From contig CAMWFQ010000004.1 of the NCBI GenBank assembly GCA_947173495.1, positions 62,001 to 126,000 of the forward strand: a DNA stretch of 64,000 nt. Reading direction: 5' to 3'. Below the pieces are notes generated by a model. It ran no database searches. It saw only the letters and a program-made list of their open reading frames with translations, and was not told the DNA's origin. The position numbers were made by a program, and so were the translations under genes. Below, piece by piece: positions 52,368-60,830 of this stretch; the first letter of the stretch is position 1; each line of letters begins with the position of its first letter. Source of the stretch: an uncultured Lachnospiraceae bacterium (lineage in GTDB: Bacteria > Bacillota > Clostridia > Lachnospirales > Lachnospiraceae).

Positions 52368-53771
52368 ATGAAGAGCAAAAAGAATGACAGGACAGAAGGA
52401 AATATGGGAGAATTTACGGCAGCGGCTGAAAGATGTCTGGCGTTTATCGGACGGTCAGTAAGCTGTTTTCATACGATAGCGAATGCGGAAGAGATGCTCA
52501 GAGAAAAGGAGTTTGCAGAGCTGAAGGAGAAAGATGAATGGAAGCTGGAGGAGGGACGGGGATACTATGTGAAAAGAAATGATTCTTCCATGATTGCCTT
52601 TCGGATTCCGGAGAGGAAGGCAAGCGGTTTTCATATCGTTGCGTCTCACAGCGATTCCCCGACATTTAAGCTGAAAAAAGATGCGGAAACAGCAGTAGAA
52701 AAGCATTATGTCAAGCTGAACGTGGAGCCTTACGGAGGAGCATTTTATGCTTCCTGGCTGGACCGGAGTCTTTCTCTGGCAGGGAGAGTAGTCTGCCGGG
52801 AAGGAGACGGGCTGCAGACCAGACTTGTGAATATAGATGAAGATCTTCTGGTGATCCCCAATCTTGCAATGCACATGGACAGAGAAAGAAATAAAAATCT
52901 CGCTTATAATCCTCAGGTGGACCTGCAGCCCATTATGTGCGCTTCATTTGAAGGCTCTCCCGTAGGAGAAAGGGAAAAAGATGGGAAAGAGGCGCAGGAA
53001 GGGAAAGAGCAGGAATCCAAAGATGTCAAAAAGGCAGGGGCAGAGGATGCTTTGAAGGACAGGATCGCTTTTTATGCCGGAACAGATAAGGAGAAGATTC
53101 TGGGGATGGATTTATTCTTATATGTCCGGGAAAAGGGAAAGCTGGCGGGAGCAGATAAGGAACTGATGTTATCCCCTAAACTGGATGATCTGGAATGTGT
53201 CTATGCATCTCTGGAAGGCTTTCTTTCGGCGGAACCGGGAGACAAAATTGCAGTCTGCGCTATATTTGACAATGAGGAAGTTGGAAGCCGCACCATGCAG
53301 GGAGCTGCTTCTGATTTTCTGAAAGCGGTTCTGGAGAGAGTGGGGGAGGGACTGGGCTGTACCGGCAGTGGTTATAAGCGGCTTTTGGCGGACAGCTTTA
53401 TGATCTCAGCGGATAATGGCCATGCCGTCCACCCGAATCATCCGGAGAAGACAGATCCTACGAACCGGGTTTATTTAAATCAGGGAATTGTACTTAAGTT
53501 CAGCGGCAATCAGAAGTATACAACAGACGCTTATTCAGAGGCAGTGATCCGCGATCTCTGTGAAAAAGAGCAGATTCCCTGTCAGAGCTTCTGTAACCGT
53601 TCGGACATTCCGGGGGGCTCTACACTGGGAAATATTTCGGCAGCGCAGGTATCTGTTCCCACAGCGGACATAGGGCTGGCGCAGCTTGCCATGCATTCCG
53701 CAGTAGAGACGGCCGGGAGCCGGGATGTGGCATATCTGATCCGGCTGGTAAAATGTTTTTATGGAAAATGA
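52368..53771 (+). CDS. M18-family metallo-aminopeptidase
   Basis: 467 residues from ATG at 52368; a GTG at 52335 is possible but less likely. Zinc-binding and catalytic regions of M18: FHIVASHSDSPTFKLKKD (about 75-92), IFDNEEVGSRTMQGAASDF (about 300-318), SADNGHAVHPNHPEKTDPTN, GGSTLGNISAAQVSVPTADI. A dimer-forming dodecameric cytosolic exopeptidase that removes acidic or neutral N-terminal residues. A Lys/Glu-rich insertion (GEREKDGKEAQEGKEQESKD, about 205-225) interrupts the domain. Single gene between the repeats and the sporulation locus. Confidence 0.93.
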   Translation: MKSKKNDRTEGNMGEFTAAAERCLAFIGRSVSCFHTIANAEEMLREKEFAELKEKDEWKLEEGRGYYVKRNDSSMIAFRIPERKASGFHIVASHSDSPTFKLKKDAETAVEKHYVKLNVEPYGGAFYASWLDRSLSLAGRVVCREGDGLQTRLVNIDEDLLVIPNLAMHMDRERNKNLAYNPQVDLQPIMCASFEGSPVGEREKDGKEAQEGKEQESKDVKKAGAEDALKDRIAFYAGTDKEKILGMDLFLYVREKGKLAGADKELMLSPKLDDLECVYASLEGFLSAEPGDKIAVCAIFDNEEVGSRTMQGAASDFLKAVLERVGEGLGCTGSGYKRLLADSFMISADNGHAVHPNHPEKTDPTNRVYLNQGIVLKFSGNQKYTTDAYSEAVIRDLCEKEQIPCQSFCNRSDIPGGSTLGNISAAQVSVPTADIGLAQLAMHSAVETAGSRDVAYLIRLVKCFYGK

Positions 53772-54015
53772 AAATATAGGGGACAGAACCCGGTGCCGGT
53801 GGGATGCTGCCGTCTGATCGTGAAGGCGGCATCCCCGGACGATCGAATATCTTGAAAATTCTTTTTGGGCTATTTCTTATTCTCACAATATCATATTCTG
53901 AATATTCTGATAAAAAATCTTTTATTTCCGCAAACAATGAGCCAGGCGGGCATGCCTGTATATCCGTTTGACTATCCCAACACAATCCTGTCATTTCAGA
54001 CTTTTCCGTACGCAC

Positions 54016-54089
54016 TGTCGATTCGCGCGATGAATGAACCGCGTCATGACAATGGTTTGACAAATTATGAAAGCATTAATGTTTATAAT
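54016..54089 (+). promoter_or_regulatory. spoIIG promoter: TTGACA, 21-bp spacer, TATAAT, with 0A-box-like sites
   Basis: TTGACA (54057-54062) and TATAAT (54084-54089) are both perfect but 21 bp apart. In Bacillus subtilis spoIIG a 22-bp spacer makes the promoter depend on Spo0A-P. TGTCGAT at 54016-54022 matches the 0A box TGTCGAA in 6 of 7 bases; TGTCAAA on the minus strand (54056-54062) overlaps the -35 element. The rest of the 340-base gap after the aminopeptidase gene shows no gene. Confidence 0.7.
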
Positions 54090-54112
54090 GAACAAGTACA
54101 TGAGAAAGGGAG

Positions 54113-54937
54113 GTGAAAAACTGGAACGTGCAATTACGGGGGACTATTTATATTGACAGCCTGTTTTTGCTGAACCTGGTCATGGACCTGTATCTGCTGT
54201 TACTGACAGCAAAGATTCTTGGAAAAACCACCACTTATTTAAGGATTTTTGCAGGAAGTGCAGTGGGAGCAGGGGGATATTGTCTGGTTTTATGCCTTCC
54301 GGGCATTCCGTATATCTTCCGGACAGTGTTTGGAATGATTCCGATAGGCGCTCTGATGATAAAGACCGCCTGCAGAACCAAAGGAATGAGAGAGCTGTTT
54401 TATGCTCTGGGCATCCTTTTTACCCTTTCTTTTGTTACAGGAGGGTTCATCCTTTTTCTCAGGGGACAAAGCAGGATGCTGACAGAATACGGAGATTCCT
54501 TTACCGCTTTGTCAGGGATGGGATTTGCAGTTTGTGCAGCCGGGAAAAAATGGATAGAGGCGCACCGCAGAAAACGAAGGAATTATTTCTGTAAAGTAAG
54601 CTTTTCAGGAGACGAAGGACCTGTTGAAGTAAATGCGCTTATTGATACAGGAAATGGACTGACAGAGCCTGTGAGCCGGAAGCCGGTTGCCATACTGGAC
54701 GAAGAAAGCTGGAAAGAACTGAAGATGTGGATGAGACCGGAGAAGTATAAACTGATTCCCTATCACAGCATTGGTAAAAAAAGAGGTCTTTTAGAAGGAT
54801 ATGAAATCGATACCATGAAGGTAAAAGGAAATGAGACAGAGAAACAATATGATAAAGTGATCGTTGCAATATTTAAAGGAAAATTATCCGCAAAAGGCAG
54901 CTATCAGATGATATTGCCGCCTGAATTAGCTATATAA
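54113..54937 (+). CDS. spoIIGA: sigma-E processing peptidase SpoIIGA
   Basis: 274 residues; the frame is clear but the start is uncertain because GTG at 54113 abuts the Shine-Dalgarno GGGAGG, and the next in-frame GTG (54128) is 15 bases away. Five membrane helices in the first ~155 residues ([20 protein letters not shown] onwards), then a retropepsin-like aspartic protease domain with catalytic [16 protein letters not shown] (about 175-190). It cleaves the pro-sequence of sigma-E after the forespore signal. Followed 22 bases later by its substrate's gene. Confidence 0.93.
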   Translation: MKNWNVQLRGTIYIDSLFLLNLVMDLYLLLLTAKILGKTTTYLRIFAGSAVGAGGYCLVLCLPGIPYIFRTVFGMIPIGALMIKTACRTKGMRELFYALGILFTLSFVTGGFILFLRGQSRMLTEYGDSFTALSGMGFAVCAAGKKWIEAHRRKRRNYFCKVSFSGDEGPVEVNALIDTGNGLTEPVSRKPVAILDEESWKELKMWMRPEKYKLIPYHSIGKKRGLLEGYEIDTMKVKGNETEKQYDKVIVAIFKGKLSAKGSYQMILPPELAI

Positions 54938-54959
54938 CAAAAATGAGGAGGATGTAAGA

Positions 54960-55703
54960 ATGGTTTTTAAGGTAGCAATTCCGGGAAAGCTGCAATTTCG
55001 GCTTTACCGAAGAGAACCCAGTTTTTTGCTGACAAGGCAGGGAGATGTTCATTATATCGGAGGATCAGAGGTCCTGCCTCCGCCCCTTGAGATAGAAAGA
55101 GAAAACGCGGTGATCAGTGATCTGGGAACAGAGTATGAGGATGAGGCCAAATCCATTTTGATCGAACATAACCTCAGACTGGTGGTGTACATAGCCAAGA
55201 AATTTGATAATACAGGAGTCGGAGTGGAGGATCTGATCTCCATAGGAACGATAGGACTGATTAAATCTATCAATACCTTTAATCCGGGGAAAAATATCAA
55301 ACTGGCAACTTATGCATCGAGATGCATTGAAAATGAGATACTTATGTACCTGCGCAGAAATAACAAGACCAAGATGGAGGTATCGATTGATGAGCCGCTG
55401 AACGTGGACTGGGATGGCAATGAGCTGCTTCTTTCAGATATTCTGGGCACGGACGAGGATGTGATTTACAAAGACATTGAAAGCGAGGTAGAACGAAAGC
55501 TCCTGCTGAAAGCCATTGACAAGCTGACAGAGAGGGAAAAGACCATTATCAATCTCCGGTTCGGACTGGGAACGCCGGACGGGCAGGAGATGACGCAGAA
55601 GGAAGTGGCAGAGCTGCTCGGGATCTCTCAGTCCTATATTTCCAGGCTGGAAAAAAAGATCATGAAAAGGCTGAAAAAGGAGCTTCTAAGGGAGAGCTAC
55701 TGA
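54960..55703 (+). CDS. sigE: RNA polymerase sporulation sigma factor sigma-E (pro-form)
   Basis: 247 residues. N-terminal pro-sequence with the processing region [19 protein letters not shown] (about 31-49); sigma-70 region 2 [40 protein letters not shown]; region 4 [40 protein letters not shown]. It directs early mother-cell genes. AGGAGG lies seven bases before the ATG. In operon with spoIIGA. Confidence 0.97.
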   Translation: MVFKVAIPGKLQFRLYRREPSFLLTRQGDVHYIGGSEVLPPPLEIERENAVISDLGTEYEDEAKSILIEHNLRLVVYIAKKFDNTGVGVEDLISIGTIGLIKSINTFNPGKNIKLATYASRCIENEILMYLRRNNKTKMEVSIDEPLNVDWDGNELLLSDILGTDEDVIYKDIESEVERKLLLKAIDKLTEREKTIINLRFGLGTPDGQEMTQKEVAELLGISQSYISRLEKKIMKRLKKELLRESY

Positions 55704-55716
55704 CCCGGAAAAGAGG

Positions 55717-55950
55717 TCAGCATTTTATGTCCACAATAATGATATCAGGGCCGATTTGTTTGATATCCCGGTAAGGGATACAGATATCCGGTTCCGTACA
55801 GAAGAAATTAAATAATTTATTGCCGCTGGGCACAAAAACCTTGCAGATCTGACCGCTGCACTGGTCAAATTCCAGATCGGAAATCCGTCCGAGCTTTCTG
55901 CAATCCCTCATATTGATCACGTCCTTGGATTTGAGTTCGGAAAAGAGCAT
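55717..55950 (-). CDS. YlmC/YmxH-family PRC-barrel sporulation protein
   Basis: 77 residues: MLFSELKSKDVINMRDCRKL, GRISDLEFDQCSGQICKVFV, PDICIPYRDIKQIGPDIIIV. A single PRC-barrel fold typical of the small YlmC/YmxH proteins found near sigE/sigG in Clostridia and Bacilli. Function unknown; linked to sporulation by position. It lies convergent to sigE; a small hairpin TGACC...GGTCA with an ATTTTA tail at 55700-55727 probably ends both transcripts. Confidence 0.85.
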   Translation of the reverse strand: MLFSELKSKDVINMRDCRKLGRISDLEFDQCSGQICKVFVPSGNKLFNFFCTEPDICIPYRDIKQIGPDIIIVDIKC

Positions 55951-56149
55951 ATCAGAGACCTTTCTTTTTCACGGTATAATTTATTTTATGCCCTGTAGGG
56001 AAAAGGGTGCAAAAGGATGAATATTTTTCTCCGGATTTGTGAATGATTTCTATTACAGATAATTGTCAGCCACAGCCAGCATCAATTGATCCATTTGACA
56101 GCTCCTTGTGCGGACAGAACTGTAAAAGAAGCAGGAGGAAAACGAAAAT

Positions 56150-56929
56150 ATGGCCCAGGGAAAGGTTGAGATATGCGGAGTAAATACGGCGAAACTGCCG
56201 CTTTTAAAGGCAGAGGAAAAAGAGAAGCTGTTTAAGCAGATTGAATCGGGGGACCAGGCAGCCAGAGAAAAATACATTGAAGGAAATTTACGTCTGGTTT
56301 TAAGTGTGATCAAACGTTTTTCATCCAGTAATGAAAATGTGGATGACCTTTTTCAGATCGGATGCATCGGCCTGATCAAGGCAATTGATAATTTTGACTC
56401 CACATTGAATGTAAAATTCAGTACCTATGCGGTCCCCATGATCATTGGTGAGATTCGAAGATTTTTGCGCGATAATAATACCATTCGTGTGAGCAGATCA
56501 CTGAAAGACACAGCTTATAAGGCGATTTATGCAAAAGAAAATCTGATCAGACAGAATATGAAAGAGCCTACTCTCAATGAGATTTCCGCAGAGATCGGTA
56601 TATCAAAGGAAGATATTGTATATGCGCTGGATGCGATTCAGAATCCCATGAGCCTTTATGAACCGATCTTTACGGATGGAGGCGATACGCTTTATGTGAT
56701 GGATCAGATCAGCGACAAGAAAAACAAGGAAGAAAACTGGGTAGAACATCTTTCTCTGAGCGAAGCAATAAAAAAACTGGGAGAAAGAGAGAGAGAAATT
56801 ATTTCTCTGAGATTTTTTGAAGGTAAAACCCAGATGGAGGTGGCGGATCTGATCGGAATTTCCCAGGCACAGGTATCAAGACTTGAAAAGAATGCCCTGA
56901 AAGTAATGAAAAACTATCTGACAGCATAA
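56150..56929 (+). CDS. sigG: RNA polymerase sporulation sigma factor sigma-G
   Basis: 259 residues. Starts AQGKVEICGVNTAKLPLLKA, the anti-sigma binding and N-terminal signature of sigma-G; region 2 YIEGNLRLVLSVIKRFSSSN, VDDLFQIGCIGLIKAIDNFD; region 3 VSRSLKDTAYKAIYAKENLI; region 4 GEREREIISLRFFEGKTQME, VADLIGISQAQVSRLEKNAL. Directs late forespore genes. AGGAGG lies about ten bases before the ATG. The 200-base upstream gap allows its own promoter, but no clear sigma-F/G site was identified by eye. Confidence 0.96.
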   Translation: MAQGKVEICGVNTAKLPLLKAEEKEKLFKQIESGDQAAREKYIEGNLRLVLSVIKRFSSSNENVDDLFQIGCIGLIKAIDNFDSTLNVKFSTYAVPMIIGEIRRFLRDNNTIRVSRSLKDTAYKAIYAKENLIRQNMKEPTLNEISAEIGISKEDIVYALDAIQNPMSLYEPIFTDGGDTLYVMDQISDKKNKEENWVEHLSLSEAIKKLGEREREIISLRFFEGKTQMEVADLIGISQAQVSRLEKNALKVMKNYLTA

Positions 56930-57001
56930 TATTTAATGTAAATTTAATTTTTGAATTTGGCTGCTTCAATACATCACAATAAATAGATTTCCGTGAATTG
57001 A

Positions 57002-57030
57002 TTGACATAATCTGAAAAAAAAGATATAAT
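57002..57030 (+). promoter_or_regulatory. consensus sigma-A promoter of nrdR
   Basis: TTGACA (57002-57007), 17-bp spacer, TATAAT (57025-57030): a perfect match at optimal spacing, 33 bases upstream of the nrdR ATG. Confidence 0.85.
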
Positions 57031-57062
57031 AATACCATTGTCAGACGATAGGGGGAAATCAA

Positions 57063-57512
57063 ATGAAATGTCCGTATTGCAGCCACGAAAATACCAGAGT
57101 AATCGATTCAAGACCTGCAGATGACAGCTATTCCATAAGAAGGCGCAGAGTCTGTGATGAATGCAGTAAACGGTTCACTACGTACGAAAAGGTGGAGACT
57201 ATTCCGCTTATCGTGATCAAGAAGGATGATACAAGAGAGACTTTTGACAGATCCAAAATTGAGTCCGGTGTTATCCGCGCCTGCTACAAAAGACCCATCA
57301 GTGCCGGCCAGATCAGAAAGCTGGTTGACGAGGTGGAAAATGAGATCTACGGCATGGAAGAGAAGGAGATTTCCAGCGGCGTGATCGGAGAGCTTGTAAT
57401 GAATAAGCTCAAAGGAGCGGATGCCGTGGCTTACGTGCGTTTTGCTTCCGTATACAGGGAGTTTAAGGATGTCAATACCTTTATGGATGAATTGAAAAAG
57501 TTTCTCGAATAA
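57063..57512 (+). CDS. nrdR: transcriptional repressor NrdR
   Basis: 149 residues. N-terminal zinc ribbon MKCPYCSHENTRVIDSRPAD...CDECSKRFTTYE (four cysteines in CxxC-x27-CxxC-type spacing), then an ATP-cone domain (PLIVIKKDDTRETFDRSKIE, VDEVENEIYGMEEKEISSGV, VAYVRFASVYREFKDV). It senses ATP/dATP and represses ribonucleotide reductase genes. GGGGG precedes the ATG. Full length. Single-gene unit with a consensus promoter and terminator; a conserved neighbour of sigG in Clostridia. Confidence 0.96.
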   Translation: MKCPYCSHENTRVIDSRPADDSYSIRRRRVCDECSKRFTTYEKVETIPLIVIKKDDTRETFDRSKIESGVIRACYKRPISAGQIRKLVDEVENEIYGMEEKEISSGVIGELVMNKLKGADAVAYVRFASVYREFKDVNTFMDELKKFLE

Positions 57513-57538
57513 AGATTTTTATATTTATACTACGAAGA

Positions 57539-57584
57539 AATACCGCTGCCTGCGCCCAAAGGACGCTGACGGCGGTATTCTTTA
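57539..57584 (+). terminator. terminator after nrdR
   Basis: AATACCGC (57539-57546) pairs with GCGGTATT (57572-57579), with TGCCTGCGC/GACGCTGAC-like pairing within, followed by CTTTAT. Repeat copy 8 begins at the end of the T-tract. Confidence 0.7.
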
Positions 57585-57623
57585 TGTGCAGGCCCGCACA
57601 GAGGAAGATGCCGCTGGAGCGGA
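57585..57623. repeat. double-hairpin repeat, 5' fragment (copy 8)
   Basis: TGTGCAGGCCCGCACAGAGG then AAGATGCCGCTGGAGCGG matches the left outer arm, GGAA bulge and inner stem of copies 7 and 9. The right outer arm and second hairpin are absent. Confidence 0.7.
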
Positions 57624-57717
57624 AATCCTTCCTGCCGATGATGAGATTCGTTCTTGCCAAAGGGCATCACTTTAGGTACAATAGGAAAGGAATTTATGGT
57701 AGGGAGAAGGAGCTCTT

Positions 57718-58257
57718 ATGCTTGAACATTTTTATCCGGATATTTATATGTCTTCCGCTTATCGGATCAATTATAAAGAATATTATAGCAAAGGATACCG
57801 GGGGATTATTTTTGATATTGATAATACACTGGTCCCTCACGGAGCGCCGGCGGATGCAGAAAGCGTGGCTTTGATCCAGCAGCTAAAGAAAACGGGATTT
57901 CAAATACTGCTGTTATCAAATAATAAGGAACCCAGAGTAAAAATGTTTAATGATGCAGTGCAGGTACAGTATCTTTGTAAGGCGGGAAAACCGGGGAAAA
58001 GAGGATATCTGAAGGCAATGGAAATGATGGGGACGGAGAGAGAAACCACTTTTTTTGTAGGGGACCAGCTATTTACAGATATATGGGGAGCGAGAAATGC
58101 AGGAATTTTTTCCATACTGGTGCAGCCCATCGACAAAAAGGAAGAGATCCAGATCATCCTCAAACGTTATCTGGAAAAAATAGCGCTTGTTTTTTATAAG
58201 AGGAAATGCCGAAGGGAAGGAAAAGCTTATTTGCAGGAAGGAAAAGAAAATGATTGA
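57718..58257 (+). CDS. yqeG: YqeG-family HAD IIIA-type phosphatase
   Basis: 179 residues. HAD motif I GIIFDIDNTLVPHGAPAD (about 29-46), motif II LLLSNNKEPRV, motif III/IV GKPGKRGYLKAMEMMG and FFVGDQLFTDIWGARNAG. Matches the YqeG family of HAD hydrolases in Firmicutes; substrate not established in general (a related family has phosphatidylglycerophosphate phosphatase activity). GGAG precedes the ATG. Its stop overlaps the start of aroE by eight bases, tying it to the shikimate operon. Confidence 0.9.
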   Translation: MLEHFYPDIYMSSAYRINYKEYYSKGYRGIIFDIDNTLVPHGAPADAESVALIQQLKKTGFQILLLSNNKEPRVKMFNDAVQVQYLCKAGKPGKRGYLKAMEMMGTERETTFFVGDQLFTDIWGARNAGIFSILVQPIDKKEEIQIILKRYLEKIALVFYKRKCRREGKAYLQEGKEND

Positions 58258-59128
58258 TGGTTATACAAGAGTCTGCGGAGTAATAGGAAATCCTGTGGAG
58301 CATACTCTGTCTCCTGTGATTCAGAATACGCTGGCAGAACAGTTTTCTCACAATATGGTGTATGTGCCTTTCCATGTGGAAAACGACGAGGTTCACGCTG
58401 CCGTAGAGGGGGCCTGGGCGCTCAATGTGCTGGGATTAAATGTTACGGTGCCGCATAAGAGCCGGGTGATAAATTCGCTGGCTGCGCTGGATGATCTGGC
58501 AGCACAGATCGGGGCGGTTAATACCCTGGTACGCACGGAAGAGGGATTCAAGGGTTATAATACGGATATGCCGGGGCTTTACCGGGCAATGAGCAGTGAA
58601 GGAATCCGCCTGGAGGAACAGGAAGAGGCAATAGTGCTGGGGGCCGGCGGCGTTGCCAGGGCGGTTGCTTTTCTGTGTGCATCCCGGGATGTTGGGCGGG
58701 TTTATATGCTGAACCGTTCTCTGGAAAAGGCGGAGAAAGTGGCAGAGGAAGTAAGAAAAAAGACGGGAAAGGACTGCATCGTTCCGCTGCCGTTGGATGG
58801 CTGGAAGGAGCTTCCGGAAAAGAAATATCTGGTCATTCAGGCTACCAGCGTGGGGATGTATCCTGACACAGACCATGCGCTCATAGAAGACGCCGGGTTT
58901 TATGACAGAATACAGACAGGATATGACCTTATTTATAAGCCCTTTAACACACGGTTTATGCAGCTGGTAAGGGAAGCGGGGGGACGAGCGTATCATGGTC
59001 TCAAAATGCTTTTATACCAGGGAATTATTGCATATGAATTGTGGAATGACGTTGTTGTTCCGGAGGAGATGGCAGAGGCGGTATATGAGATATTAAAAGA
59101 AAAAACGGGGATACGGGATGAAAGATAA
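58250..59128 (+). CDS. aroE: shikimate dehydrogenase
   Basis: 292 residues from ATG at 58250, preceded by AGGAAGGAAAAG. Substrate-binding start VCGVIGNPVEHTLSPVIQNT, catalytic lysine in LNVTVPHKSRVI, QIGAVNTLV, nucleotide-binding VLGAGGVARAVAFLC and C-terminal HGLKMLLYQGIIAYELW. It reduces 3-dehydroshikimate with NADPH. Overlaps yqeG upstream by eight bases and aroK downstream by 11, so the operon is tightly coupled. Confidence 0.95.
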   Translation: MIDGYTRVCGVIGNPVEHTLSPVIQNTLAEQFSHNMVYVPFHVENDEVHAAVEGAWALNVLGLNVTVPHKSRVINSLAALDDLAAQIGAVNTLVRTEEGFKGYNTDMPGLYRAMSSEGIRLEEQEEAIVLGAGGVARAVAFLCASRDVGRVYMLNRSLEKAEKVAEEVRKKTGKDCIVPLPLDGWKELPEKKYLVIQATSVGMYPDTDHALIEDAGFYDRIQTGYDLIYKPFNTRFMQLVREAGGRAYHGLKMLLYQGIIAYELWNDVVVPEEMAEAVYEILKEKTGIRDER

Positions 59129-59666
59129 TATTATATTGGCCGGTTTTATGGGATGCGGGAAGACCAGTGTGGGAATCCGGCTTTCTTATCAGTTAAAAAG
59201 AACTCTGATCGATACGGACAAATGGATTGAACAGAGGCAGAAGCGGACGGTGTCTGAGATATTTGCTTCTTATGGCGAAAAGGCTTTTCGGGATATGGAA
59301 ACAGCGTGCCTTAAGGAGCTGATCGGGACGGCGGAAGGGCAGATCATATCAGTGGGAGGGGGACTTCCTTTAAAGAAGGAGAATCACGAGCTTTTAAAAA
59401 AGCTGGGCAGAGTGTATTACCTTAAAGTGACGCCTGAGGCTGTATATGAGCGGCTTAAGGGCGATACGACAAGACCTCTTTTGCAGGTGGAAGATCCCAG
59501 GGAGCGGATACGGATACTTCTTGCGGAAAGAGAGCCTGTATATGAGGCATGCGCCGATGTAACAGTGGAGGTTTCGAACAGAACCTTCGAGGAGATACTG
59601 GAGCAGATTACAAAAGAGCGACACCTGTATGTAAAGAATGATGAGGGAGGGAGAGAAGCAGGATGA
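59118..59666 (+). CDS. aroK: shikimate kinase
   Basis: 182 residues. Walker A GFMGCGKTSVGIRL (about 8-21), shikimate-binding DTDKWIEQRQKRTVSEIFAS, EKAFRDMETACLKEL, GGGLPL, and lid TTRPLLQVEDPRERIRILLA. It phosphorylates shikimate with ATP. The final four bases overlap the aroQ start. Confidence 0.95.
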   Translation: MKDNIILAGFMGCGKTSVGIRLSYQLKRTLIDTDKWIEQRQKRTVSEIFASYGEKAFRDMETACLKELIGTAEGQIISVGGGLPLKKENHELLKKLGRVYYLKVTPEAVYERLKGDTTRPLLQVEDPRERIRILLAEREPVYEACADVTVEVSNRTFEEILEQITKERHLYVKNDEGGREAG

Positions 59667-60100
59667 AAATTTTAGTGATCAACGGGCCGAACATTAATTT
59701 CCTTGGAATCAGGGAAAAAAGTATTTACGGGACTCAAAACTATGATGATCTGCTGGAGATGATTGGGAAAAAAGGAGAAGAATGCGGTATTTCCATAGAG
59801 GTTTTTCAGAGCAATCATGAGGGGGCGATCATTGACAGAATTCAGGACGCCTATTTTGATGAGACAGATGGAATTGTGATTAATCCGGGCGCCTTTACCC
59901 ATTACAGCTATGCAATTCATGATGCACTTGCGAGCATTTCCCTTCCCAGGGTGGAAATCCATATTTCAGATATCACCAAAAGAGAGGAATTCCGCAAGAT
60001 ATCTGTGACGGCGCCGGCCTGTCATAAACAGATCTATGGACACGGGCTGAAAGGATATCTGGAGGCAATCGATTGTGTTCTGGGAATGATACAGAAATAA
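59663..60100 (+). CDS. aroQ: type II 3-dehydroquinate dehydratase
   Basis: 145 residues. Starts KILVINGPNINFLGIREKSI, with the lid tyrosine in YGTQNYDDL; then FQSNHEGAIIDRIQDAY, INPGAFTHYSYAIHDAL, PRVEIHISDITKREEFRKIS and GHGLKGYLEAIDCV. It dehydrates 3-dehydroquinate, the step just before AroE. The operon therefore has three consecutive shikimate steps in the order E-K-Q. In many Firmicutes aroQ is followed by pepP and efp; here efp follows directly. Confidence 0.95.
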   Translation: MKILVINGPNINFLGIREKSIYGTQNYDDLLEMIGKKGEECGISIEVFQSNHEGAIIDRIQDAYFDETDGIVINPGAFTHYSYAIHDALASISLPRVEIHISDITKREEFRKISVTAPACHKQIYGHGLKGYLEAIDCVLGMIQK

Positions 60101-60208
60101 GAAAAAGAGCTTCTAAGAAAAATATTTCCAGGAAGTAGTTGAAAAATATCGTTTTTTATATTAAACTGGTAAAGAATTATAACGTGAAAATTTGAGGAGG
60201 AATATTTT

Positions 60209-60766
60209 ATGATTTCTGCAGGTGATTTCAGAAATGGTATTACCATTGAGTTAGACAATAATGTTTACCAGATCATTGAGTTTCAGCATGTGAAACCGGG
60301 TAAGGGTGCAGCATTTGTCAGGACTAAACTGAAAAACATCAAGAACGGCGGCGTAGTGGAGAAAACATTCAGACCGACTGAGAAATGTCCACAGGCACGT
60401 ATTGATAGAAAAGATATGCAGTATTTGTACTCAGATGGAGAATTATATAACTTCATGGACACAGAGACCTATGATCAGATTGCCCTGAATGCTGATACGG
60501 TAGGCGATGCGCTTAAATTTGTGAAAGAAAACGAAATGGTCAAGATGCTTTCTCATAACGGCAGTGTGTTCTCGGTAGAGCCTCCTTTATTCGTAGAGCT
60601 GGAGATCATAGAGACAGAACCTGGATTTAAAGGAGATACGGCTACAGGAGCGACCAAACCGGCTACTGTTGAAACAGGTGCAACGGTAAATGTACCTTTG
60701 TTCGTTGAACAGCATGATGTGATTAAGATCGATACCAGAACGGGCGAATATCTTTCCAGAGTATAA
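60209..60766 (+). CDS. efp: translation elongation factor P
   Basis: 185 residues, three OB-like domains. [20 protein letters not shown], the modification loop [18 protein letters not shown] with lysine 32 (lysine, as in most bacteria), [20 protein letters not shown], and C-terminal [23 protein letters not shown] relieves ribosome stalling at polyproline. GAGGAGG lies upstream of the ATG. No EpmA/B genes are visible nearby. A terminator follows about 35 bases after the stop. Confidence 0.96.
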   Translation: MISAGDFRNGITIELDNNVYQIIEFQHVKPGKGAAFVRTKLKNIKNGGVVEKTFRPTEKCPQARIDRKDMQYLYSDGELYNFMDTETYDQIALNADTVGDALKFVKENEMVKMLSHNGSVFSVEPPLFVELEIIETEPGFKGDTATGATKPATVETGATVNVPLFVEQHDVIKIDTRTGEYLSRV

Positions 60767-60799
60767 ATATCATATGTTTTCAATTAAGCAGAAGCCTGA

Positions 60800-60830
60800 A
60801 AGACAATGAGTAATTTCATTGTCTTTTTTG
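60800..60830 (+). terminator. terminator after efp
   Basis: AGACAATGA and TCATTGTCT pair around GTAATT, followed by six T. Repeat copy 9 begins at the end of the T-tract. Confidence 0.85.

Noticed and set aside
53865-54116. 83-codon open frame upstream of spoIIGA
   Set aside because: It spans the spoIIG promoter and 0A-like sites, lacks a ribosome binding site and has no recognisable domain.
57584-57874. 96-codon frame overlapping the start of yqeG
   Set aside because: It begins in repeat copy 8 and runs out of frame through the HAD gene, which has the DIDNTL motif and its own ribosome binding site.
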